In this document: positions 39,222-48,143 of the stretch, piece by piece
Numbering within the stretch: the stretch's first letter is position 1
How the letters are laid out: each line of letters opens with the position of its first letter
Assembly: GCF_021018745.1 (NCBI RefSeq)
Contig: NZ_CP063845.1
Coordinates: 2,170,001-2,234,000, forward strand
Source of the DNA: Gloeobacter morelensis MG652769
Lineage (GTDB): Bacteria; Cyanobacteriota; Cyanobacteriia; Gloeobacterales; Gloeobacteraceae
DNA length: 64,000 bases
Direction of reading: 5' to 3'
Translations under genes and position numbers: made by a program
The notes under the pieces: model-generated
Told to the model about the DNA's origin: nothing
What the model saw: only the letters and a program-made list of their open reading frames with translations
The model's database searches: none

Positions 39222-40188
39222 ATTGTTCAGCCCGGCTCGGTTTCACAATAGCCGCTCAAAGCTCTCTAGATCCGGCGCATCCAGGACAGCCTCCGCCAAT
39301 TGCTCCAGCCGGTCTGTCTCAGTAATTTCCCCCAGGCGGGTAAGGAGAGCTTCCGGCAGCGGGCCAAAGCGGTGGGTGAGCAGACGCACCAGTACACGCC
39401 GTTGTCCTTCCTGTCGGCCTTCCTGTCGGCCTTCCTGTCGGCCTTCCTGTCGGCCTTCTTCGAGAATCTGTTGATAGACCACCGACTGGCGCATCTTCCC
39501 CTCCGTGAATATCCGATTCAACAAATCCAACTCGTACCTCAGACCCGCCAGGATCTTCACCCGAATGGTCACATCCTGGCGTTTGGGCTCCTCTATCGTA
39601 TCGAGCCGGGCCGCCACCCGGCGCAGCAATGCCTCGGGGGACTGGGCACGCGCCAGGGGGGCTAACGGCAACAACGCCGGGTCGGACAGCAGCACCGCCG
39701 GGTCTTCCTCCCACAGCCGCACCACCCGATAGCGATGAACAGTGGTCGGACTGGCGTACGCTTCGGCGATCTCGGTGGTGGCCGGGGGCGGCGTGAGCAA
39801 AATGACGATCTGCTGCACCGGCAGGCGATAAGTCCGCGTCAGCCGCACGGAGTAGTCGAGCATGCGCAGCGGCAGCGGTGGCTCCGATTCGTACTCGGTT
39901 TGAAACTCAAGATGGAGGATGCCGCCACCCACACTCAAAAACAGCACACTGTCCGCCCGGATCGGCTCGATGCTCAGCTCGGTTTTGAGCACGCTCACCT
40001 GCGGCGGCGCTTCCCCCAAAAGCCAGGTGGTGAAGGACGCCGGCGCCTGTTCGGCGAGCAGTTTGCACAGGTTGTCGTAGGACACCTTCTTCTCTTGCGC
40101 ACCGCACCGCATTCTCCCATGCCGAGGGCGATAGTCGGGCGGTCGGCAGCCACGGGAGGAGCGCTTGGTCTGCTGCCGAGGGTTGGAC
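39222..40188. repeat. Direct duplication, unit A (about 967 bp)
   Basis: Nearly identical to 40775-41756. It begins ATTGTTCAGCCCGGCTCGGT and ends shortly after CTTGGTCTGCTGCCGA. It contains the Rpn/DUF4351-like gene and about 75 bp upstream of it. Confidence 0.9.
39243..40112 (-). CDS. Rpn/DUF4351-type PD-(D/E)XK nuclease-like protein (copy A)
   Basis: 289 residues. The N-terminal part is a PD-(D/E)XK-like fold: SIEPIRADSVLFLSVGGGIL (Asp), LHLEFQTEYE (the ExQ motif) and MLDYSVRLTRTY. The C-terminus has the DUF4351 region LTHRFGPLPEALLTRLGEIT. Between them lie four tandem RQEG units encoded by a 12-bp repeat. Proteins of this family (related to RpnA and YhgA) include recombination-promoting nucleases; many are lineage-expanded in cyanobacteria. 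ATG at 40112 is used; no strong ribosome-binding site. Confidence 0.8.
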   Translation of the reverse strand: MRCGAQEKKVSYDNLCKLLAEQAPASFTTWLLGEAPPQVSVLKTELSIEPIRADSVLFLSVGGGILHLEFQTEYESEPPLPLRMLDYSVRLTRTYRLPVQQIVILLTPPPATTEIAEAYASPTTVHRYRVVRLWEEDPAVLLSDPALLPLAPLARAQSPEALLRRVAARLDTIEEPKRQDVTIRVKILAGLRYELDLLNRIFTEGKMRQSVVYQQILEEGRQEGRQEGRQEGRQEGQRRVLVRLLTHRFGPLPEALLTRLGEITETDRLEQLAEAVLDAPDLESFERLL

Positions 40189-40209
40189 TCATCGGGCGTT
40201 TTGGTATTG

Positions 40210-40776
40210 TCAGGCTAGAAAGGCCACGTCATCGTAGAGTTCTGCAAAGGTGCCAGAAAAATTGAGAGCGCTGATCTCGAACACTTCTTGCCTGTAGGAC
40301 TGCAGCACCCAGGGTTCTTCGGCGTTGCGCCGAAAGCATTCGACTTGCGGCTGTTTTGAGCTGACCAGAACATACTCACTTAACGTATCGATCGTTTGAT
40401 AGTCCTGAAACTTTGCTTCCCGATCAAAAGCTTCTGTGGAGTCCGACAGAACTTCTACGATGAGCCTGGGAAGACGCAGATACAGCGGGGTCGTCCGGTC
40501 GCGCTCGTCACAGGAGACGGCAATATCCGGATAGAAAAAGCGGTTGCGCTGTTCGACCCGCACTTTTACATCCGATGTCAATACCCGGCAGCCAGTTTCG
40601 TGCAGATGCCTGCGCAACGCAAACGCAAGATTGAGCACGACCAGATTGTGGTCCTGGGTGGAACCCACCATCGCATAGAGCTTCCCGTCTACGTACTCGT
40701 GCTTGATGGGGCTGTGCTCCTCGATCTGGAGATATTCCTCAGGCGAGTAAAAAGGATTGTCAGCAGTAATAAGCAT
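40210..40776 (-). CDS. Uma2 family (DUF820) endonuclease-like protein
   Basis: 188 residues of the Uma2/DUF820 family, a PD-(D/E)XK fold abundant in cyanobacteria. Seen: YSPEEYLQIEEHSPIKHEYV with DGKLYAM, DVKVRVEQRNRFFYPDIAV (Asp) and PRLIVEVLSDSTEAFDREAK (the ExE/K active-site strand). The biological role is unknown. It sits exactly between the two copies of the duplicated nuclease-like gene, all three on the minus strand. Confidence 0.87.
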   Translation of the reverse strand: MLITADNPFYSPEEYLQIEEHSPIKHEYVDGKLYAMVGSTQDHNLVVLNLAFALRRHLHETGCRVLTSDVKVRVEQRNRFFYPDIAVSCDERDRTTPLYLRLPRLIVEVLSDSTEAFDREAKFQDYQTIDTLSEYVLVSSKQPQVECFRRNAEEPWVLQSYRQEVFEISALNFSGTFAELYDDVAFLA

Positions 40777-41756
40777 TGTTCAGCCCGGCTCGGTTTCACA
40801 ATAGCCGCTCAAAGCTCTGCAGGTCCGACGCATCCAGGACAGCCTCCGCCAATTGCTCCAGCCGGTCTGTCTCAGTAATTTCCCCCAGGCGGGTAAGGAG
40901 TGCTTCCGGCAGCGGGCCAAAGCGGTGGGTGAGCAGACGCACCAGTATCCGCCGTTGTCCTTTCTGTTGCCCTTCCTGTTGTCCTTCCTGTCGGCCTTCC
41001 TGTCGGCCTTCCTGTCGGCCTTCTTCGAGAATCTGTTGATAGACCACCGACTGGCGCATCTTCCCCTCCGTGAATATCCGATTCAACAAATCCAACTCGT
41101 ACCTCAGACCCGCCAGGATCTTCACCCGAATGGTCACATCCTGGCGTTTGGGCTCCTCTATCGTATCGAGCCGGGCCGCCACCCGGCGCAGCAATGCCTC
41201 GGGGGACTGGGCACGCGCCAGGGGGGCTAACGGCAACAACGCCGGGTCGGACAGCAGCACCGCCGGGTCTTCCTCCCACAGCCGCACCACCCGATAGCGA
41301 TGAACAGTGGTCGGACTGGCGTACGCTTCGGCGATCTCGGTGGTGGCCGGGGGCGGCGTGAGCAAAATGACGATCTGCTGCACCGGCAGGCGATAAGTCC
41401 GCGTCAGCCGCACGGAGTAGTCGAGCATGCGCAGCGGCAGCGGTGGCTCCGATTCGTACTCGGTTTGAAACTCAAGATGGAGGATGCCGCCACCCACACT
41501 CAAAAACAGCACACTGTCCGCCCGGATCGGCTCGATGCTCAGCTCGGTTTTGAGCACGCTCACCTGCGGCGGCGCTTCCCCCAAAAGCCAGGTGGTGAAG
41601 GACGCCGGCGCCTGTTCGGCGAGCAGTTTGCACAGGTTGTCGTAGGACACCTTCTTCTCTTGCGCACCGCACCGCATTCTCCCATACCGAGGGTGATAGT
41701 CGGGCGGTCGGCAGCCACGGGAGGAGCGCTTGGTCTGCTGCCGAACGGTTGGACTC
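40775..41756. repeat. Direct duplication, unit B (about 982 bp)
   Basis: Nearly identical to 39222-40188, differing at a few bases and by one extra 12-bp unit in the RQEG tract. Both right boundaries lie just after CTTGGTCTGCTGCCGA. Confidence 0.9.
40796..41677 (-). CDS. Rpn/DUF4351-type PD-(D/E)XK nuclease-like protein (copy B)
   Basis: 293 residues, almost identical to copy A at 39243. Differences cluster in the repeat tract, which reads RQEG-RQEG-RQEG-QQEG-QQKG here, one unit longer than copy A, and in a few residues at the end (LDASDLQSFERLL). The catalytic-looking ILHLEFQTEYE segment is unchanged, so both copies may be active. The frame is open further upstream to 41899 but only over the kinase 3' end. 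Confidence 0.8.
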   Translation of the reverse strand: MRCGAQEKKVSYDNLCKLLAEQAPASFTTWLLGEAPPQVSVLKTELSIEPIRADSVLFLSVGGGILHLEFQTEYESEPPLPLRMLDYSVRLTRTYRLPVQQIVILLTPPPATTEIAEAYASPTTVHRYRVVRLWEEDPAVLLSDPALLPLAPLARAQSPEALLRRVAARLDTIEEPKRQDVTIRVKILAGLRYELDLLNRIFTEGKMRQSVVYQQILEEGRQEGRQEGRQEGQQEGQQKGQRRILVRLLTHRFGPLPEALLTRLGEITETDRLEQLAEAVLDASDLQSFERLL

Positions 41757-41786
41757 GCTTTGGTTGCTAAGGAAGCAGTGCAAACA

Positions 41787-44552
41787 TCACGGTAGCTGGG
41801 CCAGCGCCCGCAACCGCATCTTCTCCACCTGCATCCTGAGATCGGCCAGAAGTTGCTCGAAGCGCTTATCCCCGCGCAGGTTCTCGAAGATGGGGTCAAA
41901 TTGCAATGTATGCACGTCGCGGTAGCCGTTTTTGATCGCTTCGCGCAGCCGGCCGAGCGCCGCTTGCCGTTCTTCGCGCAGGGCGTGAATTACCGCCATA
42001 TCTAGAAAGTACAGCCACTCTTCATTGCCTGTGGAGACCCGCTTGCGGTTAAAATCCAGGCTCTGGGCGAGCAGGCGACGCGCGCGCTGCGGTCGATTTT
42101 CCTGAAGGGCAAGATAGCCAAGGACGGTCCGTGCCCGCAGACTGGTATCGCCCGCATCCTCCAGGTCGGTGGTCTCGGTAAGCTTGAGCATCTTCTCGTA
42201 GTAGCGGCGCGAGCGTTCCCACCGCCCGCTCTGCCGCTCCACGGCCCCGGCCAGACTCAAAGCCTCCACGTTATTCGGCTCCACTCCAAGCACCTGCAAG
42301 GCGATCTGCCGGGCCTCATCGTGCTTCCCCCGACGCAGGTAAGCGCGGCCACGGCTCACCTGCAGCCTCGCCCCATCCGGGATGAGGGCAAGACCCTTAT
42401 CGATCCAGACATCGCCCTTTGCGGCTTCTCCTAGTAGCCAGTAGTAGGAAGCAATCGAGCGATAACAACCGGAGCACAGCGGATTAACCCGAACCGCCTT
42501 TTTCATCCAGTACAGACCTTCGTCCAGCCTGCCGAGGCTCGCCAGGATCGCCGAGTAGTTGTACATTGCCGGGAACGAATTTGGGTTCAAGTCGATGGCC
42601 TGGCGATACTCCGCCATCGCCTGAGGCTGGAAGCGCAGTTCCATCTGCGAGTAACAGGCAGCCATGGCGATATGACCCTCCGCCAGACCGGGCTCCAGAG
42701 CAACGGCGCGGCCCGCCTCCCGACAGCCGGCCTCGCGCCACGACACCGCACCACCGTAGATAAACCGGTTGAGATAGCCGACGGCCAGTCCGCTCTGGGC
42801 GAGAGCAAAGCGGGGGTCAAGGGCCAGGGCCTGCTTGAAAAAACCGATCGCGTATTCGTTGTCTTTGACAGTAAAGCGATTGTTGTACTCGCGCCCGCGC
42901 AGATAGTAACGGTAGGCCGCCGCATCACGGGCAGGCGGGCGCGCCAGGCGGATCTTTTCCTCAGTTGTAAGCTTTGCTTTCATGGCTGCGGCGATCCGCT
43001 GCGCCACTTCTGTCTGGATCGCAAAAATATCCTGCAGTTTCCGGTCATACTGCTCCGCCCACAACTGGGTGCCGCTGCGGGGGTCCACCAGCCGGGCGGC
43101 GATGCGGACGCGCTCGCCCGAGCGCAGGACGCTGCCGGTGAGCACGCCGGTGGCTCCCAGGTCGCGGCCGATCTGAGCAAGGCTGCTGTCGCGGTACTGC
43201 AGCGCCGCCCGGTCGGAGATGACCGTGAGCGCCGCTACCTTGCCCAGTTGGGTGGTGAGGCTGAGGGTGAGTCCATCGGCAAGGCGCTCGTCGCCTGTGC
43301 TGCCTCGCTCGCTAAAGGGCAGCACCACTACGGTTTTACCGGAGGCTGCCAGCAAGCGCTCCTCCAGCAACGACCAACCGTAACCGCTTGCCAGTGCCAG
43401 TGCCGCCGCAGCCAGAGCGGTACTCACCCGGTGTCGGCCGAGGAACTTGCGGATGCCGTAGAACCAGGAGCCGCCTCGGGCTGTGACCGGCCGACCGTCT
43501 AAATAATTCCTGATATCGGCGGCGAAGGCCTCGACCGATGGGTAGCGCCCTTCCGGCTCAACGGACATGGCTTTGCAGGCGATGCTGTCGAGTTCTTTGA
43601 GCTGACTGGATCGGAGTCGGGCAGCAGGCTCCGGCCCGGGGCGAGGAGGCCGACTGCCGTGGAGCAATTCGTAGAGCACGACACCCAGGGCGTAGATATC
43701 GGTGAGCGGGGTGATGGCCCCCCCGTGTAACTGTTCTGGCGCGGCGTACTCGGGGGTGAGCGCCCCTTCGGTAACCCCGGCGGGCTGTACAGTCCCGGCT
43801 GCACCGCCTGCCTCGGGCGGCGTACTCTCTGTGCACTCCAGGAGCTTGGCGACGCCAAAATCGAGCAACCGGGGCATGCCCTCCGCCGTCACCAGGATGT
43901 TGCCAGGTTTGAGGTCGCGGTGGACGATTTGCCGCCGATGGGCATAGGAAACCGCCCCGCACACCCCCAAGAACAGTTCCAGCCGGGCGCGCACGGCGAG
44001 GCGACGACGCTCGCAGTAGCGGTCGATCGCTTCGCCGTCGATGTAGTCCATCACCAGGTAGGGCAGTCCCCCGGCGGTCGTGCCGCCATCGATCAGGTGG
44101 GCGATATTCGGGTGGTCGAGGTCCGCGAGGATTTGCCGCTCCAGGCGGAAGCGCCCCACCAGTGTCTCCGTCCCGAGCTCGGCGCGCAGGACTTTGATGG
44201 CGACCTGCTTGCGGTACTGCGCGTCTGCCCGCTCCGCCAGATAGACACTGCCCATCCCGCCCTGGCCGAGTTTGCTCACCACCCGATAGGGGCCGAGATA
44301 TTCTCCTATCTGCAGAGTCGGTCCAGGTTCCTCCAGCAGTTGAACTACCGGGCGGTTCAAAAAGTTTTCGCTCTCCCGGTGGTGCTCTAAAAGCGAAAGG
44401 GCTTCCGCCAGCATCTGCGCACAATCTGCGCAGGAGCGCTCCAGAAAAGCCCGCCGCTCATCGGCAGGCTTTTCGAGCGCCTCGGTAAACAGGTTTTTCA
44501 GCCGCTGCCACTGTTCGCTCGTCAGCACGCTCCCACCCCGTCTATCGATCAA
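41787..44552 (-). CDS. Ser/Thr protein kinase with TolB-like and TPR domains
   Basis: 921 residues. Kinase domain at about 85-355: YRVVSKLGQGGMGSVYLAER (Gly-rich loop), VAIKVL (Lys), IVHRDLKPGNILV (catalytic loop), LLDFGVAKLLE (DFG) and YAAPEQLHGG. A single membrane helix follows near residue 380 (STALAAAALALASGYGW). Then a TolB-like/adenylate-cyclase-associated domain (LADGLTLSLTTQLGKVAALT, ISDRAALQYRDSS, VDPRSGTQLWAEQYDR) and several TPRs to the end. TTG at 44552 is the apparent start; GTG at 44528 is an alternative. It follows an ECF sigma gene by 51 bp, the usual pairing of this kinase class with ECF43-type sigma factors. Confidence 0.9.
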   Translation of the reverse strand: MIDRRGGSVLTSEQWQRLKNLFTEALEKPADERRAFLERSCADCAQMLAEALSLLEHHRESENFLNRPVVQLLEEPGPTLQIGEYLGPYRVVSKLGQGGMGSVYLAERADAQYRKQVAIKVLRAELGTETLVGRFRLERQILADLDHPNIAHLIDGGTTAGGLPYLVMDYIDGEAIDRYCERRRLAVRARLELFLGVCGAVSYAHRRQIVHRDLKPGNILVTAEGMPRLLDFGVAKLLECTESTPPEAGGAAGTVQPAGVTEGALTPEYAAPEQLHGGAITPLTDIYALGVVLYELLHGSRPPRPGPEPAARLRSSQLKELDSIACKAMSVEPEGRYPSVEAFAADIRNYLDGRPVTARGGSWFYGIRKFLGRHRVSTALAAAALALASGYGWSLLEERLLAASGKTVVVLPFSERGSTGDERLADGLTLSLTTQLGKVAALTVISDRAALQYRDSSLAQIGRDLGATGVLTGSVLRSGERVRIAARLVDPRSGTQLWAEQYDRKLQDIFAIQTEVAQRIAAAMKAKLTTEEKIRLARPPARDAAAYRYYLRGREYNNRFTVKDNEYAIGFFKQALALDPRFALAQSGLAVGYLNRFIYGGAVSWREAGCREAGRAVALEPGLAEGHIAMAACYSQMELRFQPQAMAEYRQAIDLNPNSFPAMYNYSAILASLGRLDEGLYWMKKAVRVNPLCSGCYRSIASYYWLLGEAAKGDVWIDKGLALIPDGARLQVSRGRAYLRRGKHDEARQIALQVLGVEPNNVEALSLAGAVERQSGRWERSRRYYEKMLKLTETTDLEDAGDTSLRARTVLGYLALQENRPQRARRLLAQSLDFNRKRVSTGNEEWLYFLDMAVIHALREERQAALGRLREAIKNGYRDVHTLQFDPIFENLRGDKRFEQLLADLRMQVEKMRLRALAQLP

Positions 44553-44603
44553 ATAGCCGGCGGGAGATTCTCAACCGAGAGCGGCTCGAACGCGGTTGGA
44601 AGC

Positions 44604-45233
44604 TCAGCCATGAAAGCAAGCACCGGTCTTATCCCCGCAAGTCGTATCGTCCAGTTCCCGACGCAGCCAGGCGCGGGCGAAGGCCCAGCGGCGCGTCACC
44701 GCCCCCGGCGACAGACCCAGCACCTCGGCTGTCTCCGAGATGGTCAGCCCGGCAAAATAGCGCAACTCGACCACCCGGCACTCCTCGGGCGAGTGGACAG
44801 CCAGCCGCTCCAGCGCCGCATCCAGGACCACCAGATCCAGATCAGCCTCCTCTACAGCTACCGCGAGGGATTCATCCAAAGACAGCATGCACACCCCACC
44901 GCCCCGCTTGTGTCGGGCGCGGGCGCGGGCGTGATCGACAAGTACCCGCCGCATCAGGTGGGCTGCCATGCCGAAGAAGTGGGCGCGGTTCCGCCAGCTC
45001 TGGCGCTGGTCGATGAGCTTCAGATAGGCTTCGTTGACGAGGGCTGTCGGCCGCAGGGTGTGTCCGCAGCGCTCCGAGCGCAGTAGATGCCGGGCCAGTT
45101 GGCGCAGTTCGCCCTCGAGAATCGGTGCTATGCGGTCGAGAGCCTGCCGGTCACCGCGCTGCCAGCTGCACAGCAGTTGTGTGAGATCGGCCGCGGCCCC
45201 AGCCCGGTGGCTGTGGTTCCCAACGGTATTCAT
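44604..45233 (-). CDS. ECF-type RNA polymerase sigma factor
   Basis: 209 residues, resembling the ECF sigma group that co-occurs with Ser/Thr kinases (sometimes called Sig-70_X6 or ECF43). Region 2: LRPTALVNEAYLKLIDQRQS and RAHFFGMAAHLMRRVLVDHA. Region 4: RVVELRYFAGLTISETAEVL, then GLSPGAVTRRWAFARAWLRR (helix-turn-helix). ATG at 45233 with GGAG upstream. No anti-sigma gene is seen; phosphorylation by the adjacent kinase is the likely control (inference from the family). Confidence 0.9.
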   Translation of the reverse strand: MNTVGNHSHRAGAAADLTQLLCSWQRGDRQALDRIAPILEGELRQLARHLLRSERCGHTLRPTALVNEAYLKLIDQRQSWRNRAHFFGMAAHLMRRVLVDHARARARHKRGGGVCMLSLDESLAVAVEEADLDLVVLDAALERLAVHSPEECRVVELRYFAGLTISETAEVLGLSPGAVTRRWAFARAWLRRELDDTTCGDKTGACFHG

Positions 45234-45586
45234 GCCAATACTCCAGCGATGGGTGAATAAGTGTGCCCAACGAATACGACAGCAAAACCCGTCAGCCGCA
45301 TTGCATGAGAAAAGTTCCCATGTCAAAAAGAAGCCGCAGGGACCAATCAGGAAGTTTCTGAGCTGGGCTCTAGCTCCCGAGGGGAGAGCCGCGAGGAATC
45401 ATAAGTGTTCGAATAGTATCGGGCACAGGGGGGAAGAGAGACCGTGCCTTGCGCGTCGGGGCGCGCGCTATCTCAGTTGCCCTGACTGTAGAGGGGCACT
45501 GCTTACACTTTCGCGCGGTGAAGTGCTTCGGGTGACGCTTAAATGTCAAAAAATTTCCCACAAACTTTGTAGACGGCGTGAGGGAC
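45234..45586. other. Intergenic region upstream of the sigma gene
   Basis: 353 bp between the BTAD regulator stop and the sigma-factor start, both on the minus strand. It must hold the sigma-kinase promoter. I see no gene, clear hairpin or repeat in it. Confidence 0.45.
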
Positions 45587-46399
45587 CTAGAGGTTTTCGC
45601 CCCGGCGCAGCTCCTCGAAAAGGCGGGTGGTCTCGGTGGCCGGCGGGGAACCCAACTCCCGGCGCAACAGGTGCACCAGGGTCTGGTACTGCCGCAGGGC
45701 GAGGCCCGTCTCACCGAGGCGGGCGTAACAGCGCATCAGTTCGCGGTGGGCGCGCTCGAGGAGGTTGTCGCAGGTGACGATGCGGCGGTAGACGTCGGCG
45801 GCCTGCAGACTCTGCCCGGTGGCGCTCAACAGTTGCCCCAGGGCAAACAGCGCTTCGACAAACCGCCTGTGCAATTCCTCCCGTCTCGACAGACACCAAT
45901 CGCTCTGAATCAGCCCTTCGAGCAATTCGCCCTCGTAGAGACCCACTGCCGCCTCGAAGCAGGCGATCGCCCGCTCGGGGGCACCGACCTCCAGCCGCTT
46001 ACCCTCGGCACAGTGGGCCTCGAACTCCTCGACGTCGAACCAGTAAGGCAAGCAGCGGTTGAATGCATAGCGCTGGTGCTCATAGACAATCCACTCCGCC
46101 GGGCCGAGGGCGCGGCGCAGGTGGTGCAAAGTCGTGTGGAAACTGCGGCGCAGCTGCAGCGCCGAGGCATCGGGCCACAGTGCCAGGCCGAGTTGTTCTT
46201 TAGTGGCGCAGCGGCGCAGCAGCAGACAGAAAAACAGCTCCCGGGGCCTCGCGTAGGTCCAGTCGGTCGCACTCAGAGCGTACTCGCCCCGGTACACCAA
46301 AGCTGTACCCAGGGCGTAGATTCGCAGCGGCAGCACCTCCTTCGGGTCGGCCCCGTTGGCCGGCGGGTGATACGGGGTCTTCCAGGGCATCTTCTGCAT
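45587..46399 (-). CDS. BTAD-domain (SARP-like) transcriptional regulator
   Basis: 270 residues. The N-terminal OmpR-like winged-helix part reads RIYALGTALVYRGEYALSAT, then WTYARPRELFFCLLLRRCAT and LQLRRSFHTTLHHLRRALGP, as in the DNA-binding part of SARP and SARP-like regulators. The C-terminal bacterial transcriptional activation domain is TPR-like (ERAHRELMRCYARLGETGLA, then LRQYQTLVHLLRRELGSPPA). It ends 353 bp before the sigma gene. No ATPase domain follows, so it is a short, SARP-type form. The target is unknown. Confidence 0.82.
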   Translation of the reverse strand: MQKMPWKTPYHPPANGADPKEVLPLRIYALGTALVYRGEYALSATDWTYARPRELFFCLLLRRCATKEQLGLALWPDASALQLRRSFHTTLHHLRRALGPAEWIVYEHQRYAFNRCLPYWFDVEEFEAHCAEGKRLEVGAPERAIACFEAAVGLYEGELLEGLIQSDWCLSRREELHRRFVEALFALGQLLSATGQSLQAADVYRRIVTCDNLLERAHRELMRCYARLGETGLALRQYQTLVHLLRRELGSPPATETTRLFEELRRGENL

Positions 46400-46705
46400 A
46401 GGTATCCTTCCCTTCGGCGCCCTGCGCCGTGCGAATCGTCAAACGCCACCTAAAATACGAAATCCCCAGACCGGCGGGATCGCTGACCGTCAGGAATATT
46501 TTGACAAACCGACTTTTTGGGTATGTCGAAGCGGAATAGGCAACGGATTTTTGATATCTACTCCTGAAGAGATAGTCCCTTCAGCTATCAGATACATACC
46601 CCGAGCGGGACGAACCCAACATTTCTCACCTGCGGTGGATGGAGAAGGCAACTTGTCTTGTAAAGCTGGGTGTAACAAGCAATCGAACCTGATCAGGAGG
46701 CATTC
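46400..46705. other. Divergent intergenic region
   Basis: 306 bp between the BTAD regulator and the SRPBCC-rhodanese gene. TTGACA at 46501 may be a -35 box for the rightward gene, but no good -10 is apparent. AGGAGG lies 6 nt before the ATG at 46706. No other structure recognised. Confidence 0.4.
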
Positions 46706-47899
46706 ATGGCAATCGGTACTAGTGATACCGTTGCTGCCCACGGCAACCACCGGGTGAGCATTGATATTGCCGCCCCCCCGGAGCTGGCTTACGCCCTCTG
46801 GACCCAGTTTGAAAATTTTCCCCGTTACTTCCGCCACATCCTGGAGGTGCGCACTGCCCCCGAGAACCGTCTGGTGCAGCACTGGAAGGGCAAAATCTTC
46901 GGCATCGAGCAGGAGTGGGACGCCGAAATCAGCACCCTCACCCCCAACCGGGTGATCGCCTGGCGCTCGGTCAAAGGTTTCGAGAACAGCGGTTCGTTGA
47001 CCTTTGAACCCCGTGCGGGCGCAGGTACGCAGTTGACCGCTCAGATCGGCTACGACCCGCCCATGGGCGCCCTGGGCGATATCGCCGAAGCGGTCTGGGT
47101 GAAAAATCGCTTCGACGAAGGCTTGCAGGAGGATCTCACCCGCTTTAAGACCTACTGCGAAGGCATCTACGCGCGCATTGCCGAACGCACCGGCAAGGGC
47201 GAATCGATGGAAGCGGCTTTGCAGGCGGTGCTGGCGGGTGAAGAAGGCATGATCGCCCAGGACTTGCCCACCTGCATCGAACCGGCCGAATACGATATGG
47301 ACCACGCCCCGCGGGGGGGGGTGATTACCACCACCGAACTGACCAATCGCCTCGGCTGGGGTGAGGTGGCCTTCACCCTGCTTGACGTGCGTCCGCTCGA
47401 AGCTTACAAAGCCGCCCACATCCAGGGGGCAAACGCCGCGCCGATCGAGTCCCTGGAGGAGATTGTGCGCGAAATTACCGCCTCGATGAGCGGCGAGAGC
47501 AACCGGTCCTTGATAGTCTACTCCGAGAGCGGCGACGGCCTCAGTGCCGTCGCGGCCCAGCGTCTCCTGGCACTGGGCTACACCAGCGTCCTCGATTACA
47601 CCGACGGCTTTGCCGCCTGGCGCTCGGCGGGTCAGCCCGTCGAGACCCAGACCATGGGTCAGATCCAGAGCAAAGGGTTGCCCGAGCGCGAGGAGTACAT
47701 CGATCGCGTGATCGCCGCTCCGACCGCCAACGACAACCCGGTGGTAGGCAGCACGGCCGCCGGCCAGGAAAAGGTCAAGCCCCAAGCTTACGGTTCTCCC
47801 ATGGGCCGTGTTGGCGAGAACGCGGCCTTGAGCGAGGAAGAGTTCCTGCGCAGGCAGCAACAGCGGGACGAGGACAGCGCTAAGACCGATCCCCGCTAA
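46706..47899 (+). CDS. SRPBCC domain fused to a cysteine-less rhodanese domain (copy 1)
   Basis: 397 residues. Residues about 10-150 form a cyclase/dehydrase-type SRPBCC domain (ELAYALWTQFENFPRYFRHI, then WKGKIFGIEQEWDAEISTLT and RVIAWRSVKGFENSGSLTFE). Residues about 205-315 form a rhodanese fold (FTLLDVRPLEAYKAAHIQGA and VLDYTDGFAAWRSAGQPV). The active-site loop, normally with Cys after VY, reads LIVYSESGDGLSAV, so sulfurtransferase activity is not expected. A basic and acidic, disordered tail ends the protein. AGGAGG lies 6 nt before the ATG. A terminator follows at 47952. Confidence 0.85.
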   Translation: MAIGTSDTVAAHGNHRVSIDIAAPPELAYALWTQFENFPRYFRHILEVRTAPENRLVQHWKGKIFGIEQEWDAEISTLTPNRVIAWRSVKGFENSGSLTFEPRAGAGTQLTAQIGYDPPMGALGDIAEAVWVKNRFDEGLQEDLTRFKTYCEGIYARIAERTGKGESMEAALQAVLAGEEGMIAQDLPTCIEPAEYDMDHAPRGGVITTTELTNRLGWGEVAFTLLDVRPLEAYKAAHIQGANAAPIESLEEIVREITASMSGESNRSLIVYSESGDGLSAVAAQRLLALGYTSVLDYTDGFAAWRSAGQPVETQTMGQIQSKGLPEREEYIDRVIAAPTANDNPVVGSTAAGQEKVKPQAYGSPMGRVGENAALSEEEFLRRQQQRDEDSAKTDPR

Positions 47900-47951
47900 A
47901 CCTGCCGCCTGCAGCCGCGCCGTTGCGCGCTATGGCGAATTGAGAAAAACC

Positions 47952-47985
47952 GGCCTGGGCAGCGAATGCCCGGGCCTTTGTTTTT
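47952..47985 (+). terminator. Rho-independent terminator
   Basis: Stem GGCCTGGGCA / TGCCCGGGCC (one T-G pair) with loop GCGAA, followed by TTTGTTTTT, 53 bp after the first SRPBCC-rhodanese gene. It separates the two tandem paralogues into distinct units. Confidence 0.85.
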
Positions 47986-48143
47986 GCAGTCCAACACTCA
48001 ACTTAGGGATCAAAAAGAAAAATATAAAATCTAGATAGTTCCTGCCAGTACTCGTCGCTCAAAGTTTTGATGACAAAGGTTTTAAGCGACTTGGGCAAAC
48101 AAAATTCTTATGATAAAAGTGTCTTAAATCCAGGGAGATCGCC

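Noticed and set aside
39400-39470. Possible CRISPR array (CTTCCTGTCGGC repeats)
   Set aside because: Units are 12 bp with no spacers and lie in frame inside a gene: a minisatellite coding for RQEG.
46490-47860. A 456-codon open frame on the minus strand
   Set aside because: It is fully antisense to the SRPBCC-rhodanese gene, has no domain pattern and reflects the GC-rich third positions.
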